A stretch of 37,501 bases of DNA from an uncultured Clostridia bacterium (GTDB lineage: Bacteria; Bacillota; Clostridia; Christensenellales; Borkfalkiaceae). The notes beneath the pieces are model-generated. The model was not told where the DNA came from. It ran no database searches and saw only the letters and a list, made by a program, of their open reading frames with translations. This document shows, one piece after another, positions 1-8,411 of this stretch. A program made the position numbers and the translations under genes. The stretch's first letter is position 1. Every line of letters begins with the position of its first letter. The stretch covers positions 1 to 37,501 of the forward strand of contig CALVWN010000036.1 in NCBI GenBank assembly GCA_944367415.1, given 5' to 3'.

Positions 1-614
1 AGCACGCCGTCGCACTTCTCGCGCGTCAGACGGTGAACGCCGCTATCCTCGCCGCCCACGACAAGCCCCACTTTGCCCGTCAGCTTTTTGTCGTAAATGC
101 TCTCGCCGCCCGCCTCGAGCGCATACACCCAGTAACCGTTTTTCTGCAGCTCCTCGACGGCGCGGTTGACGGAGGGCACTTTGGCGACCTTGATATGCTC
201 CGCCGCCCCCGCCGAGATGCGGATGACCGCCTCGGTGACCGTCGCACCCTTGGCGGCGGGAATGACCACGCCGCTCGCGCCCGCACACTCCGCCACACGC
301 AGGATGCTGCCGAGATTGTGTACGTCCTCGATGCCGTCGCACAGCACGATGAGGCCGTCCTCCTGCGTGAACAGCTCGTCGAGCGCCGCGTACTCGAACG
401 CCGTCGTCACGGCGATGACCCCCTGATGGCGGCCCGTCACGCTCTCCTTGTCGAGCACAGCGCGGTCAACGAACTGCACCCGCACGCCCCGGCGGCGCGC
501 CTCGGCGAAGATCTTGCCGAGCGTACCCTGCGCGCCCTTTTCGAGCATGATCTTCTCGATGGTCTTGTCCGTTTTTAATAGTTCCAACACGGCATTTCTG
601 CCCTCTGTCTTCAT
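1..614 (-). CDS. rlmB: 23S rRNA 2'-O-ribose methyltransferase, RlmB/TrmH family (3' end outside window)
   Basis: SAM-dependent SPOUT methyltransferase that 2'-O-methylates a guanosine in 23S rRNA (family knowledge). About 204 codons are visible, starting MKTEGRNAVLELLK. An N-terminal substrate-binding domain (residues ~1-75) is followed by the SPOUT domain, with motif 1 seen as DGIEDVHNLGSILR and later VGGEDSGVHRLTREKCDG. The last part, including the end of the knot, lies beyond base 1. The ATG at 612-614 overlaps the stop of mrnC as ATGA, so the two are translationally coupled; mrnC-rlmB is a common Bacillota pair. A paralogous TrmH-type enzyme (TrmH, TsnR) is less likely given this context and the N-terminal domain. 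Confidence 0.9.
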   Translation of the reverse strand, partial: MKTEGRNAVLELLKTDKTIEKIMLEKGAQGTLGKIFAEARRRGVRVQFVDRAVLDKESVTGRHQGVIAVTTAFEYAALDELFTQEDGLIVLCDGIEDVHNLGSILRVAECAGASGVVIPAAKGATVTEAVIRISAGAAEHIKVAKVPSVNRAVEELQKNGYWVYALEAGGESIYDKKLTGKVGLVVGGEDSGVHRLTREKCDGV

Positions 615-1009
615 ACTTCTTCCTCGCAAAAGAATAATTCCCCGATGCGCGCCGCCTGTCCCGTCAGATAGAGATAGCCGATGAGCGCCTCGAACCCCGT
701 CGAGCGCACATATTCGCCCACCGACGCATTCTTGCTGCGGGTGGGCTTTTTGGCGTTTCTGCCACGGCGGAACACGTCCGCCTCCTCCTCGGTGAGGCGG
801 GGCAGGATGCGCTCGAGCGCCGCGCTCTGTCCGTGCGCGGAGACCTGTTCGGACGCGCGCCGGTTGAGCGCGCCCGTCCGCTCTCCGGAAGAGAGCGCGA
901 GCCGCTGGCGCACGCACAGCGTATAGACCGCGTCCCCCACAAAGGCGAGGACGATGGGATTCATGAGTTTTGCCCGCTGCGGCGGGATGGGTTCATCCGG
1001 TAAAAACAT
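611..1009 (-). CDS. mrnC: Mini-ribonuclease III
   Basis: RNase III-like endonuclease domain without a dsRNA-binding domain; in Bacillus it matures 23S rRNA ends. The 132-residue protein has the catalytic-type motif LAFVGDAVY (D26), the RGRNAK segment and EALIGYLYL, all expected of the family. The frame stays open to 1045, but the upstream ATG lies inside the promoter. The ATG at 1007-1009 gives the usual N-terminal length, about 15 residues before the NPIVLAFVGD block. That start lies only 7 bases after a perfect -10 box and has no Shine-Dalgarno, so the message is probably leaderless. An internal ATG at 962-964 is possible but also lacks a ribosome-binding site. It overlaps rlmB by ATGA. Confidence 0.9.
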   Translation of the reverse strand: MFLPDEPIPPQRAKLMNPIVLAFVGDAVYTLCVRQRLALSSGERTGALNRRASEQVSAHGQSAALERILPRLTEEEADVFRRGRNAKKPTRSKNASVGEYVRSTGFEALIGYLYLTGQAARIGELFFCEEEV

Positions 1010-1016
1010 CTTCAGG

Positions 1017-1045
1017 ATTATACCATATTTGCGGCAAATTGACAA
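1017..1045 (-). promoter_or_regulatory. Sigma-A promoter of mrnC-rlmB
   Basis: On the minus strand, -35 TTGTCA (1040-1045), a 17-base spacer and -10 TATAAT (1017-1022). The -10 ends 7 bases before the mrnC ATG, so transcription should start at or one base before the start codon. Confidence 0.8.
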
Positions 1046-1103
1046 GTGTTGTGGAAAAGTTTTCGCGCGGGCGCAGGATTTCCGTAAAAATTTTCCCGCC
1101 CCG

Positions 1104-1132
1104 TTGCATTTTCGGGCAAAGCATGGTATGAT
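1104..1132 (+). promoter_or_regulatory. Sigma-A promoter of the aldo/keto reductase operon
   Basis: -35 TTGCAT (1104-1109), 17-base spacer, -10 TATGAT (1127-1132), followed by AGGAGA (1145-1150) and the ATG at 1156. It is divergent from the mrnC promoter. Confidence 0.75.
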
Positions 1133-1155
1133 AGAGAAAAAAACAGGAGAACAGC

Positions 1156-2130
1156 ATGAACTATCGCAATCTCGGAAAATGGGGACTCAAAGTGAGCGAG
1201 GTCGCCCTCGGGAGCTGGGTGACCGACCTTGCGGGCACGGAGGCGGAAAAGACCGCGCAATCGACCGTCAACGCCGCCTTTGACGCGGGCGTCAACTTCT
1301 TCGACTGCGCCGACGCCTATTCGGGCGGTGCCGCGGAGCGCTTCCTCGGAAAGGCATTGAAGCAGCACAGCCGCAACGAATACGTCGTCTCCTCCAAGGT
1401 GTTCTTCCCGATGGGACGGGGCGCGAACGATTGGGGGCTGTCGAGAAAACACATCATCGAACAGCTCGACAAGACGCTCAAAAATATGCAGCTCGACTAT
1501 CTCGATCTGTATTTCTGCCACAGGTTCGATCCCACCACGCCCATCGAGGAGACCATGCAGGTGCTCTCCGACCTCGTCGCGGCGGGCAAGATCCTCTACT
1601 ACGGCGTGTCCGAGTGGTCGCCCGTGCAGATCACCGAGGCGGTCGCCGTCACGAAGGAATATCATTTAAGGCCTCTCTCCGTCATCCAGCCCGAGTACAA
1701 CATGGTCGATCGCTACATCGAGGACGAGATCATCGGCATCTGCGAAAAAAACGGCATCGGCATCACGACGTTCTCCCCGCTCGCGCAGGGACTGCTGACG
1801 GGCAAATACCGCAAGGGCGCCCCCATCCCCGCAGGCTCGCGGGCGACCTGGCAGGCGGACAGACAGATCAACAATCTCTTAACGGAGGAAAACCTTGACA
1901 AGGTGGAGCGCCTCCTGCCCGTCGCGGAGCGCGTGGGCGTCCCCCTCTCCGTGCTCGCCCTCGCGTGGATCCTGCGCAAAAAGCAGGTGACCTCCGTCAT
2001 CACGGGCGCGAGCAAGCCCGCCCAGCTCGAGACGAACGTGAAGGCGAGCGGGCTTGTCCTTCCGCAGGACGTGCTCGACGAGATCGACGCCATTCTGGAC
2101 TATCACCCCTTCTTCCGCAAGATCGGGTAA
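1156..2130 (+). CDS. Aldo/keto reductase (Kv-beta / YghZ-like)
   Basis: NADPH-dependent cytosolic reductase of carbonyl compounds, 324 residues, of normal length for the Kv-beta-like branch. The complete AKR catalytic tetrad is visible: D50 and Y55 in NFFDCADAYSGG, K81 in VVSSKVF, and H122 in LYFCHRFDP. The GILYYGVSEW-type strand (here KILYYGVSEWS) and the C-terminal cofactor segment with ITGASKPAQLETNVKA are also present. The start has AGGAGA 6 bases upstream. The nitroreductase follows after 15 bases with its own strong ribosome-binding site, so the two form an operon of soluble oxidoreductases. The physiological substrate cannot be read from the sequence. Confidence 0.9.
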   Translation: MNYRNLGKWGLKVSEVALGSWVTDLAGTEAEKTAQSTVNAAFDAGVNFFDCADAYSGGAAERFLGKALKQHSRNEYVVSSKVFFPMGRGANDWGLSRKHIIEQLDKTLKNMQLDYLDLYFCHRFDPTTPIEETMQVLSDLVAAGKILYYGVSEWSPVQITEAVAVTKEYHLRPLSVIQPEYNMVDRYIEDEIIGICEKNGIGITTFSPLAQGLLTGKYRKGAPIPAGSRATWQADRQINNLLTEENLDKVERLLPVAERVGVPLSVLALAWILRKKQVTSVITGASKPAQLETNVKASGLVLPQDVLDEIDAILDYHPFFRKIG

Positions 2131-2145
2131 ACAAAGGAGGATACC

Positions 2146-2670
2146 ATGCAATTTCAGGAAGTTTTGAAGCGCCGCGTCTCCACGCGGGATTTTGAAGCGC
2201 GCGCCCTCCCGGAAGGCGCGGTGAAGGCGCTGCTCGACGCCGCGCTCTATGCGCCCGTCGGGATGCACCGCTATGAGACACTCCACCTCTCCGTCATCAC
2301 GGACAAAAGCGTCTTGGAGCGCATCCGCCAATGCGCCGTCCGCGCCTCGGGCAACGAAAACGCCGATGCCCTGCACGGCGCGCCCCTGCTCATCGTCGTC
2401 TCCACCTCGCCGGAAGGCGGCATCGGCGCGCTCAACGTCTCCTGCCTCATCGAGAATATGCTGCTCGCGGCGACCGATCTGGGGCTGGGAAATCTCTATG
2501 TGCGCGGCGTCATCACGGAGGCGGCAAAGGACGCCGCCCTCGTCGGCGACATGAAAGTTCCCGCGGGATTCACCCCCGTGGCGAGCGTCGCGGTCGGCTA
2601 TGCAAAGAGCGAACCCGCCCCGCGCGAGACCCCCAAAAACGATGTGACGAAGATCGACTTCGTCGGCTGA
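2146..2670 (+). CDS. Nitroreductase-family flavoprotein
   Basis: FMN-dependent NAD(P)H oxidoreductase fold, 174 residues. The N-terminal FMN phosphate-binding segment is seen as LKRRVSTRDFEARALP. A helix-rich core carries SCLIENMLLAATDLGLGN, the usual flavin-contact region, and the C-terminal PVASVAVGYAKSEP is typical. AAAGGAGG (2132-2139) precedes the ATG at the right distance. It lies just downstream of the aldo/keto reductase and ends in a strong terminator. The family includes nitro/quinone reductases and dehalogenases; the substrate is not predictable here. Confidence 0.88.
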   Translation: MQFQEVLKRRVSTRDFEARALPEGAVKALLDAALYAPVGMHRYETLHLSVITDKSVLERIRQCAVRASGNENADALHGAPLLIVVSTSPEGGIGALNVSCLIENMLLAATDLGLGNLYVRGVITEAAKDAALVGDMKVPAGFTPVASVAVGYAKSEPAPRETPKNDVTKIDFVG

Positions 2671-2682
2671 AACGGAAAACAG

Positions 2683-2717
2683 AATGCCGTCGGCACCGGG
2701 TGCCGACGGCATTTTTT
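2683..2717. terminator. Bidirectional intrinsic terminator between nitroreductase and glmS
   Basis: Arms AATGCCGTCGGCA (2683-2695) and TGCCGACGGCATT (2701-2713) with a CCGGG loop and a T run on the plus strand. On the minus strand the glmS stop (2716-2718) sits at the foot of the hairpin, so both convergent units can use it. Confidence 0.85.
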
Positions 2718-4485
2718 ATTCGACGGTGACGGACTTGGCGAGGTTGCGCGGCTTGTCGGGATCGTTGCCGCACGCGAGCGCGACGTGATAGGCGAGCAGC
2801 TGCAGCGGAATGACGGAGAGCATGGGCGAAAACGCGGGATCACACCGCGGGATGAGGGCGCAGGCGGTGACCTCGCGGGCGCGCGCAAGCGCCTCGAAGG
2901 GCGTGACGAGAAAGACGGGCGCGCCCCGCGCGTACACCTCGTGGACGGCGTTCATCGTCCTGTCGGCAAGCGCCTCGTCGCAGACGACGGCGACGACGGG
3001 CGTACGGCCGTCGACGAGGGCGAGCGTGCCGTGCTTGAGCTCTCCCGCGGCATATCCTTCGCTCGGCAGATAGCTGATCTCCTTGAGCTTGAGGCTCCCC
3101 TCGAGCGCGGCGCAGCGGTCTGCTCCCCGCCCCAGAAAGAACACGCTGCGCGCCTCACAAAAGAGGGGCACCCACGCCTCAACGGCGGCGCTGCGCGCGA
3201 GCGTCTCCGCGGCGAGAACGGCAAGCCCCGCAAGCGACGGCGCGGGCAGATTTCTCCCCTTCGCGAGCTGTGTGCAGAGAACGTAGAGCGCCGCAAGCTG
3301 TGCCTGGAAACTCTTGGTCGCGGCGACGGCGACCTCCCGCCCCGCGCGCGTCGGAAGGACAAAATCGGCGGCGCGCTCGAGCGAGCTGCGGGCGACGTTG
3401 GTGACGGCAAGCACCCGGCAGCCGCGCGCCTTCGCCGCCTGCGCGGCAGCGAGCGTATCGGCGGTCTCCCCGCTCTGGCTGACGGCGATCGTCAGCGTAT
3501 GCGGCATGGCGACGGGCTGCAGGTCGCGGTATTCGCTTGCGGAAAATACCTCCGTCCGGATGTGCGCAATGCGCTCTGCGGCATACTGAAAGCACAATCC
3601 GCTGTGATATGCCGTGCCGCAGGCGACAATATCGAGGTACTCTGTCTGACATAGTACCTCGCAAAGTTGCGAATTTATGTGCTTTTCTGCCTCAAAAAGC
3701 GTCTTTTCGATCGCAGAAGGCGCTTCCGCGATCTCCTTTCGCATGAAGTGAGGGTACTCCCCTTTTCCGGGCAAGGCCTCCTCGTCTCCGAGCGAAAAGA
3801 AGGTGCGCCGCACGGGGTGCAGATGCGCGTCGAACACCTCGGCGCCCTCTCGGGTGAGCCGCGCGAACTCCCCGTCCTCCAGCACGCAGCCCTGCCGCCC
3901 CGGTGCTGCGACGGCGCCGATGTCGCTCGCGGCGAACGCACCGTCCTCCCCCTTCGCGACGATGAGCGGACTGCGCATCCGCGCGCAGACGACCTCCTCT
4001 CTCCCCTCGCACAGCACCGCAAACGCATAGGATCCGGAAAGCCGTCCGCACGCCCGCCGCACGGCGCGCAGCAGATCGTTCTCCTCTTGGTACAGCCCGT
4101 CGATGAGATGCGCGGCGACCTCGCTGTCGGTGTCCGAAGAAAAGCGCTCACCGCGCGCGAGGCACTCTCTGCGCAGCGCGTCGGCGTTCTCGATGATGCC
4201 GTTGTGAACAAGGCAGATCCTGCCGTAGCGATGGGGATGCGCGTTGCGCTCGGAGGGCGCGCCGTGCGTTGCCCAACGGGTATGACCGATGCCCGCGTTC
4301 CCCGCAAGCGTCCGCGCAGGCTCCAGCGCCTCGACGCGCCCCTGCCGCTTGAACACCTCGAGCTTTCCGTCAAAGAGGAGGGCGACGCCGGCGCAGTCAT
4401 AGCCGCGGTATTCGAGTTTTTTCAGGCCGTCGAGCAGAACGGGCGCGGCACGTTTTTTTCCGATGTATGCGACGATGCCGCACAT
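2716..4485 (-). CDS. glmS: Glutamine--fructose-6-phosphate aminotransferase (isomerizing)
   Basis: Makes glucosamine-6-phosphate from fructose-6-phosphate and glutamine, the first step to UDP-GlcNAc. 589 residues, the normal length. The protein begins MCGIVAYIG, so Cys2 becomes the N-terminal nucleophile of the glutaminase domain; GHTRWATHG and SDTDSEVAAH are further glutaminase motifs. Two SIS domains follow (VACGTAYHSG, AVSQSGETADTLAA, LGRGADRC, EGYAAGELKHGTLAL), and the C-terminus is NLAKSVTVE. The frame continues 89 codons upstream, but that Arg-rich stretch is antisense to glmM; the ATG at 4483-4485 is fixed by the required N-terminal cysteine. It overlaps the glmM stop as TGATG. No glmS ribozyme is possible in this arrangement. 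Confidence 0.96.
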   Translation of the reverse strand: MCGIVAYIGKKRAAPVLLDGLKKLEYRGYDCAGVALLFDGKLEVFKRQGRVEALEPARTLAGNAGIGHTRWATHGAPSERNAHPHRYGRICLVHNGIIENADALRRECLARGERFSSDTDSEVAAHLIDGLYQEENDLLRAVRRACGRLSGSYAFAVLCEGREEVVCARMRSPLIVAKGEDGAFAASDIGAVAAPGRQGCVLEDGEFARLTREGAEVFDAHLHPVRRTFFSLGDEEALPGKGEYPHFMRKEIAEAPSAIEKTLFEAEKHINSQLCEVLCQTEYLDIVACGTAYHSGLCFQYAAERIAHIRTEVFSASEYRDLQPVAMPHTLTIAVSQSGETADTLAAAQAAKARGCRVLAVTNVARSSLERAADFVLPTRAGREVAVAATKSFQAQLAALYVLCTQLAKGRNLPAPSLAGLAVLAAETLARSAAVEAWVPLFCEARSVFFLGRGADRCAALEGSLKLKEISYLPSEGYAAGELKHGTLALVDGRTPVVAVVCDEALADRTMNAVHEVYARGAPVFLVTPFEALARAREVTACALIPRCDPAFSPMLSVIPLQLLAYHVALACGNDPDKPRNLAKSVTVE

Positions 4486-5804
4486 CAGAGCGCCTCCCGC
4501 GCCGCAAGCACGGCGCGCACGGCCTGTTCCGCCGCTTCCTCGGCGGCGCGTTCCTCGCCCTCCGCGAGAATGCGCACGAGCGGCTCCGTTCCGGACGGAC
4601 GCACGATCATGCGAACGCCATGCGCCTCCGCCTCCGCGACGGCGCGCGCGACTTCCCCGCTTGCGACAAGCTCCGCGCCGTTTGCGGCGGGAACGGTGCG
4701 CGTGCGCTGCGGAAGGGGCCGGTAGCCGCGCAGCAGAACGGAGAGCGGGCACTTGCGCTCCACCATGATCTCAGCGATCTTGAGCGCGGTCAGGATGCCG
4801 TCCCCCGTCGTCGCATAGCGGCGGAACACGATGTGTCCGGAGGGTTCGCCGCCCAGCATACTCCCCCGCCGCGCCATCTCCTCGGCGACGAACTTATCCC
4901 CCACCTGCGTGCAATGCACTGCGACCCCCAAGCGCCCGAGGGCGCGCGTGAGACCGCCGTTGGAGACCACCGTCGTCACGACCCCGGCGCCCTGCTCGCC
5001 GCGCTCCGCAAGCTCCTTCGCGCAGACGTAGAGGATACCGTTTCCGTCCACGATCTCCCCGCGTTCGTCGACGGCGATACAGCGGTCGGCATCGCCGTCG
5101 AAGGCGAAGCCCGCGTCAAGACGGTGCAGCCGCACGAGTTCGGCAAGCCCTTCGGGATGCGTGGAGCCGCAGTCTGCGTTGATGTTGGTGCCGTCCGGCG
5201 TCCTGCCGATGCACCACACCTGCGCGCCGAGCGCGTCAAACACCGTCTTGGCTAACGCCCAGGCGCTTCCGTTTGCGCAGTCAAGCCCCACTCTCAGGCC
5301 GCGGAAGGAGGCACGCGGCACCGACAGAAGATAGGCGAGATAGCGGTTTCTGCCCGCCACGAAGTCGATGGTGCGCCCCATCTCCTCCCCCGTCGCAAGC
5401 GGCAGCGTTCCCCCGTCCAGGTAGTCCTCGACGAGAGCAAGCTCCCCGTCGGGCAGTTTCTCGCCGTCAGCGCCGAACAGCTTCAGGCCGTTGTCGGAGA
5501 AGACGTTGTGGCTCGCCGAGATCATCACGCCGCAGTCGAATCCCTCCGTGCGCACGACGAAGGAGACGGAGGGCGTCGTCGTGACGTGCAGAAGATAGAC
5601 GTCCGCGCCCGACGCCGCGGCGCCCGCCGCAAGGGCATATTCAAAGCAATAGGAGGAGCGGCGCGTATCCTTCCCGACCGCGATGCGCGCCCGTCCGCCC
5701 CGCGCAAAATGACGCCCCAAAAACCGCCCCACGCGAAAGGCGTGGATGGCGGTGAGCGTCTCGTTCGCCCGGCCGCGAAAACCGTCCGTTCCGAAGTATT
5801 TCAT
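4485..5804 (-). CDS. glmM: Phosphoglucosamine mutase
   Basis: Converts glucosamine-6-phosphate to glucosamine-1-phosphate. 439 residues with the family signatures: the substrate loop KYFGTDGFRG at the N-terminus, the phosphoserine loop MISASHN with S98, the metal-binding loop DGDADR (D236, D238, D240), the sugar-binding loop GGEPSGH, and the phosphate-binding loop RPSGTEPLVRI near the C-terminus. GGGGAGGT lies 5 bases before the ATG. It is the middle gene of the glmU-like/glmM/glmS operon and its stop overlaps the glmS start, suggesting coupled synthesis. All catalytic residues are intact. Confidence 0.95.
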   Translation of the reverse strand: MKYFGTDGFRGRANETLTAIHAFRVGRFLGRHFARGGRARIAVGKDTRRSSYCFEYALAAGAAASGADVYLLHVTTTPSVSFVVRTEGFDCGVMISASHNVFSDNGLKLFGADGEKLPDGELALVEDYLDGGTLPLATGEEMGRTIDFVAGRNRYLAYLLSVPRASFRGLRVGLDCANGSAWALAKTVFDALGAQVWCIGRTPDGTNINADCGSTHPEGLAELVRLHRLDAGFAFDGDADRCIAVDERGEIVDGNGILYVCAKELAERGEQGAGVVTTVVSNGGLTRALGRLGVAVHCTQVGDKFVAEEMARRGSMLGGEPSGHIVFRRYATTGDGILTALKIAEIMVERKCPLSVLLRGYRPLPQRTRTVPAANGAELVASGEVARAVAEAEAHGVRMIVRPSGTEPLVRILAEGEERAAEEAAEQAVRAVLAAREAL

Positions 5805-5864
5805 AGCACCTCCCCGCGCGGCAGCGCATTGCCATCCTATGCCGCCCGCAGCGGGAATGGTGCA

Positions 5865-6842
5865 TCATCCGAGGTATTTGTCCGCTCCCGTGTGCTTGAT
5901 CGTCTCGCGGCTTCTGCCGATGCAGAAATCGCCGTCCGCGAGGTCGCACGTCAGCGTCGTTCCCGCCGCGAGAAAACACCCCTTCCCCACGCGCACGGGC
6001 GCGACGAGATTGCAGTTGCTCCCCAAAAACGCGCCGTCGCCGACGACGGAGCGATGCTTGTGCCGCCCGTCATAGTTGACGAACACGACCCCGCACCCCA
6101 CGTTGACGTTCTCGCCGAGATCGGCGTCGCCGACATAGGCGAGGTGTGTGATCTTGCAGCCGCTGCCGATGCAGGCGTTCTTGCACTCGACGAAGGCGCC
6201 GATGCGCACGCCGTCGCCGATCCGGGTTCCCGGGCGCAGCGAAGCAAACGGGCCGACCTTACACCCCGCCCCCACGCGCGAGGAGAGGATGCGGCTGCTC
6301 TCAACGATGCTCTCCGCTCCCACAACGGCGTCCTCCAAATAGCTGTCTCCCGCGATGACGGCATTTTCGCCGATCTCGCACGCGCCGCGCAGAACGGCGC
6401 CCCTGCGCACGATCGCCCCGCCGCGCACCTTCACCGTCACATCCACCCGGGCGCCCTCTTCGACCAGAGCGCCTGCCTGCGCACACGCGAGCGCGCTCTC
6501 GCGGAAGGCGCGCAGCCGCATGGCGGGATAATCGGCGAGGGAAAAAAGCCCCTCGTCGGGGTCGCTCCCCTCCGAAAAACTCCCGCCCCGCTCCAAAAAA
6601 CCGCCGCGAAAGCGCAGGCTGCCCGGATGCGCCGCCAAAAACGCGGCGAGCTTCTCCCGCGTCAGGAAGGGAAAGACGGGATAGAGCACGATTTTTTCGC
6701 CCGGAGGCGGCGCACATTCCGGCGTCTCGGCGCCGAGCAGGCGCTGCATCCGCGCAAGCACGCTCTCGCCCGCCAGGTCGAGCGCATAGCTCTTTTCGCC
6801 GCGAAAGGTAAAAAACGCACGTCTGACAAGATAAACTTTCAT
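5865..6842 (-). CDS. GlmU-like acetyltransferase with degenerate N-terminal nucleotidyltransferase half
   Basis: Left-handed beta-helix protein, 325 residues against ~450-460 for GlmU. Residues ~130-325 match the GlmU C-terminal acetyltransferase domain. Counterparts of the E. coli active-site residues occur with exactly conserved spacing: R203, K221, H233, Y236, N256, S275, A293 and R310 (E. coli R333, K351, H363, Y366, N386, S405, A423, R440). The first ~125 residues look like a shortened GlmU pyrophosphorylase domain (EKSYALDLAGESVLARM, FPFLTREKL), but the Gly-rich LAAGxGTRM loop is absent. It probably acetylates glucosamine-1-phosphate but should not make UDP-GlcNAc by itself. It is first in the glm operon. 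The ATG follows a -10 box by 6 bases with no clear Shine-Dalgarno. Confidence 0.82.
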   Translation of the reverse strand: MKVYLVRRAFFTFRGEKSYALDLAGESVLARMQRLLGAETPECAPPPGEKIVLYPVFPFLTREKLAAFLAAHPGSLRFRGGFLERGGSFSEGSDPDEGLFSLADYPAMRLRAFRESALACAQAGALVEEGARVDVTVKVRGGAIVRRGAVLRGACEIGENAVIAGDSYLEDAVVGAESIVESSRILSSRVGAGCKVGPFASLRPGTRIGDGVRIGAFVECKNACIGSGCKITHLAYVGDADLGENVNVGCGVVFVNYDGRHKHRSVVGDGAFLGSNCNLVAPVRVGKGCFLAAGTTLTCDLADGDFCIGRSRETIKHTGADKYLG

Positions 6843-6848
6843 CCCGAC

Positions 6849-6878
6849 AGTATATGAAAGCGCCGCGCCCGATGAGAA
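6849..6878 (-). promoter_or_regulatory. Putative promoter of the glm operon overlapping the glpK terminator
   Basis: Minus strand: -35 TTCTCA (6873-6878), 18-base spacer, -10 TATACT (6849-6854), then 6 bases to the ATG at 6842. The -35 lies in the loop of the glpK terminator and the spacer is one arm of that hairpin. The -35 match is only moderate. Confidence 0.5.
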
Positions 6879-6890
6879 CGGGCGCGGCGC
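6851..6890 (-). terminator. Intrinsic terminator of the glycerol kinase gene
   Basis: Perfect 12-base arms GCGCCGCGCCCG (6860-6871) and CGGGCGCGGCGC (6879-6890), loop ATGAGAA, followed on the minus strand by TTTCATATA. Confidence 0.8.
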
Positions 6891-6905
6891 AAAGAAACAA
6901 AAGAA

Positions 6906-8389
6906 TCACAAATTTTCATGCAGCTGCGCGCGGCGTACGGCAAGAAGATACGCCCGGTACTCCGCTTCGCGCCGCTCCGAAAGCGCGCGATTCGGCTCAA
7001 AAAGCTGTCCCGCACGGCGATATAAGCCGAGTGAAGCGACATCGGTCAATCCGAGCGAGAGCGCGCAGAGCATGGCGGCTCCCAGCGCGGTGCTCTCGCG
7101 TTCGGAGGGCCTGTCCACCGCCGCGCCGAGCACGTCCGCCTGGTACTGCATGAGAAAGTTGTTCGCCGAAGCGCCGCCGTCGCAGCGAACGGCGGAGATG
7201 GCGACCCCCTCCGCACGGATGCAGTCAATGAGTTCGCGCGCCTCGAACGCGATGCTCTCGAGCACGGCGCGCACGAGATGCGCTCGCGTCGTACCGCGCG
7301 TGATGCCGCAGAACATCGCCCGCGCCTCCGCGTCCCAGTGGGGTGCGCCCAATCCCGTGAAGGCGGGCACAAAGACGACGCCGCCGCTGTCCTCCACGCT
7401 CGTCGCGATCTGCTCGGTCTGCTCCGCCGTCTGAATGATGTCAAGCTCGTCGCGCAGCCACTTGATCCCGCTGCCCGCATGAAAGGCGCTCCCCTCGAGC
7501 GCGTACGACGTGCGCTTTCCGACGCGGTAACCGATCGTCGTCAGAAGCCCTCGCCCGGAGACGACCGCCTCCTCCCCCGTCGAGAAGAGCAGAAACAGCC
7601 CCGTTCCATAGGTGATCTTGCCGTCTCCCGGATGCAGACACCCCTGTCCGACAAGCGCCGCCTGCTGATCGCCAGCAAGCCCCGCAATGGGTAAAACCCA
7701 ATCCCGCAGGCACATTTCTCCGAAACGCGCGTCGCAGTCGCGCACCTCCGGGAGGATGGAACGCGGGATCTGAAAACGCGCGAGCAGGTCATCGTCCCAA
7801 TCGAGCGTATGGATATTGAAGAGCATCGTGCGCGAAGCGTTCGTCACATCCGTCACGAAGGAGCGCCCCTGCGTGAATTTAAAGATGAGATAGCTGTCCA
7901 CCGTTCCGGCACACAGTTTCCCCTGCGCGAGCAGATCGCGCGCGGCGGGGATATGTTCGAGATCCCAGACGATCTTGCTCGCCGAAAAATAGGCGTCGGG
8001 AACAAGCCCCGTGCGTGCGGCGACGAGGCGCTTTGTCTCCTCGTCGAGGGCGGCGCACCACGCGCTCGTGCGGCGGCACTGCCATCCGATCCAGGGCAGA
8101 CGGGTTCGCCCGTCTCGCGGTTCCACAGCACCGTCGTCTCGCGCTGGTTGGTAAAACCCACACCCGCGACCGTTTTTCCCGCCGCAAAACGCAGACAGTC
8201 GTTGAGAACGTACGCCGATTTGTAATAGATCTCGTCGGCGTCCTGCTCCACCCAGCCGGGCTGCGGAAAGCGCTGTTCCACCTCCTGCTGCGCGCGATAG
8301 ACAAAACGGCGCGCCGCCATGTCGTAGACGAATGCACGCACGCTCGTCGTGCCCGCATCCAACGCGATGAGATAGGTCTCGCGTGCCAT
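6906..8389 (-). pseudogene. glpK: Glycerol kinase, interrupted by a one-base frameshift
   Basis: FGGY-family kinase converting glycerol to glycerol-3-phosphate. The first frame (from 8389) gives MARETYLIALDAGTTSVRAF through NQRETTVLWNRETGEPVCP. The reading then moves to another frame, which gives WIGWQCRRTSAWCAALDEET and runs to 6906 with EGSAFHAGSGIKWLRDEL, FTGLGAPHWD and CDGGASANNFLMQ. Restoring one base in the CCC/GGG run at 8094-8096 makes one ~494-residue protein with PVCPWIGWQCRRT aligned to the family, so a single base is missing. This may be a real mutation or a homopolymer error. The first ATG has AAGGAGG upstream. No glpF or glpD is adjacent, and a terminator follows. Confidence 0.88.
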
Positions 8390-8411
8390 ATCATGCCTCC
8401 TTGAAACAAGA

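Noticed and set aside
4483-4600. glmS ribozyme
   Set aside because: The upstream region of glmS is the glmM coding sequence with overlapping stop/start; there is no room for a leader.
4486-4752. 89-codon Arg/Gly-rich N-terminal extension of GlmS
   Set aside because: It is antisense-frame sequence of glmM; GlmS needs Cys directly after the initiator Met, which fixes the start at 4485.
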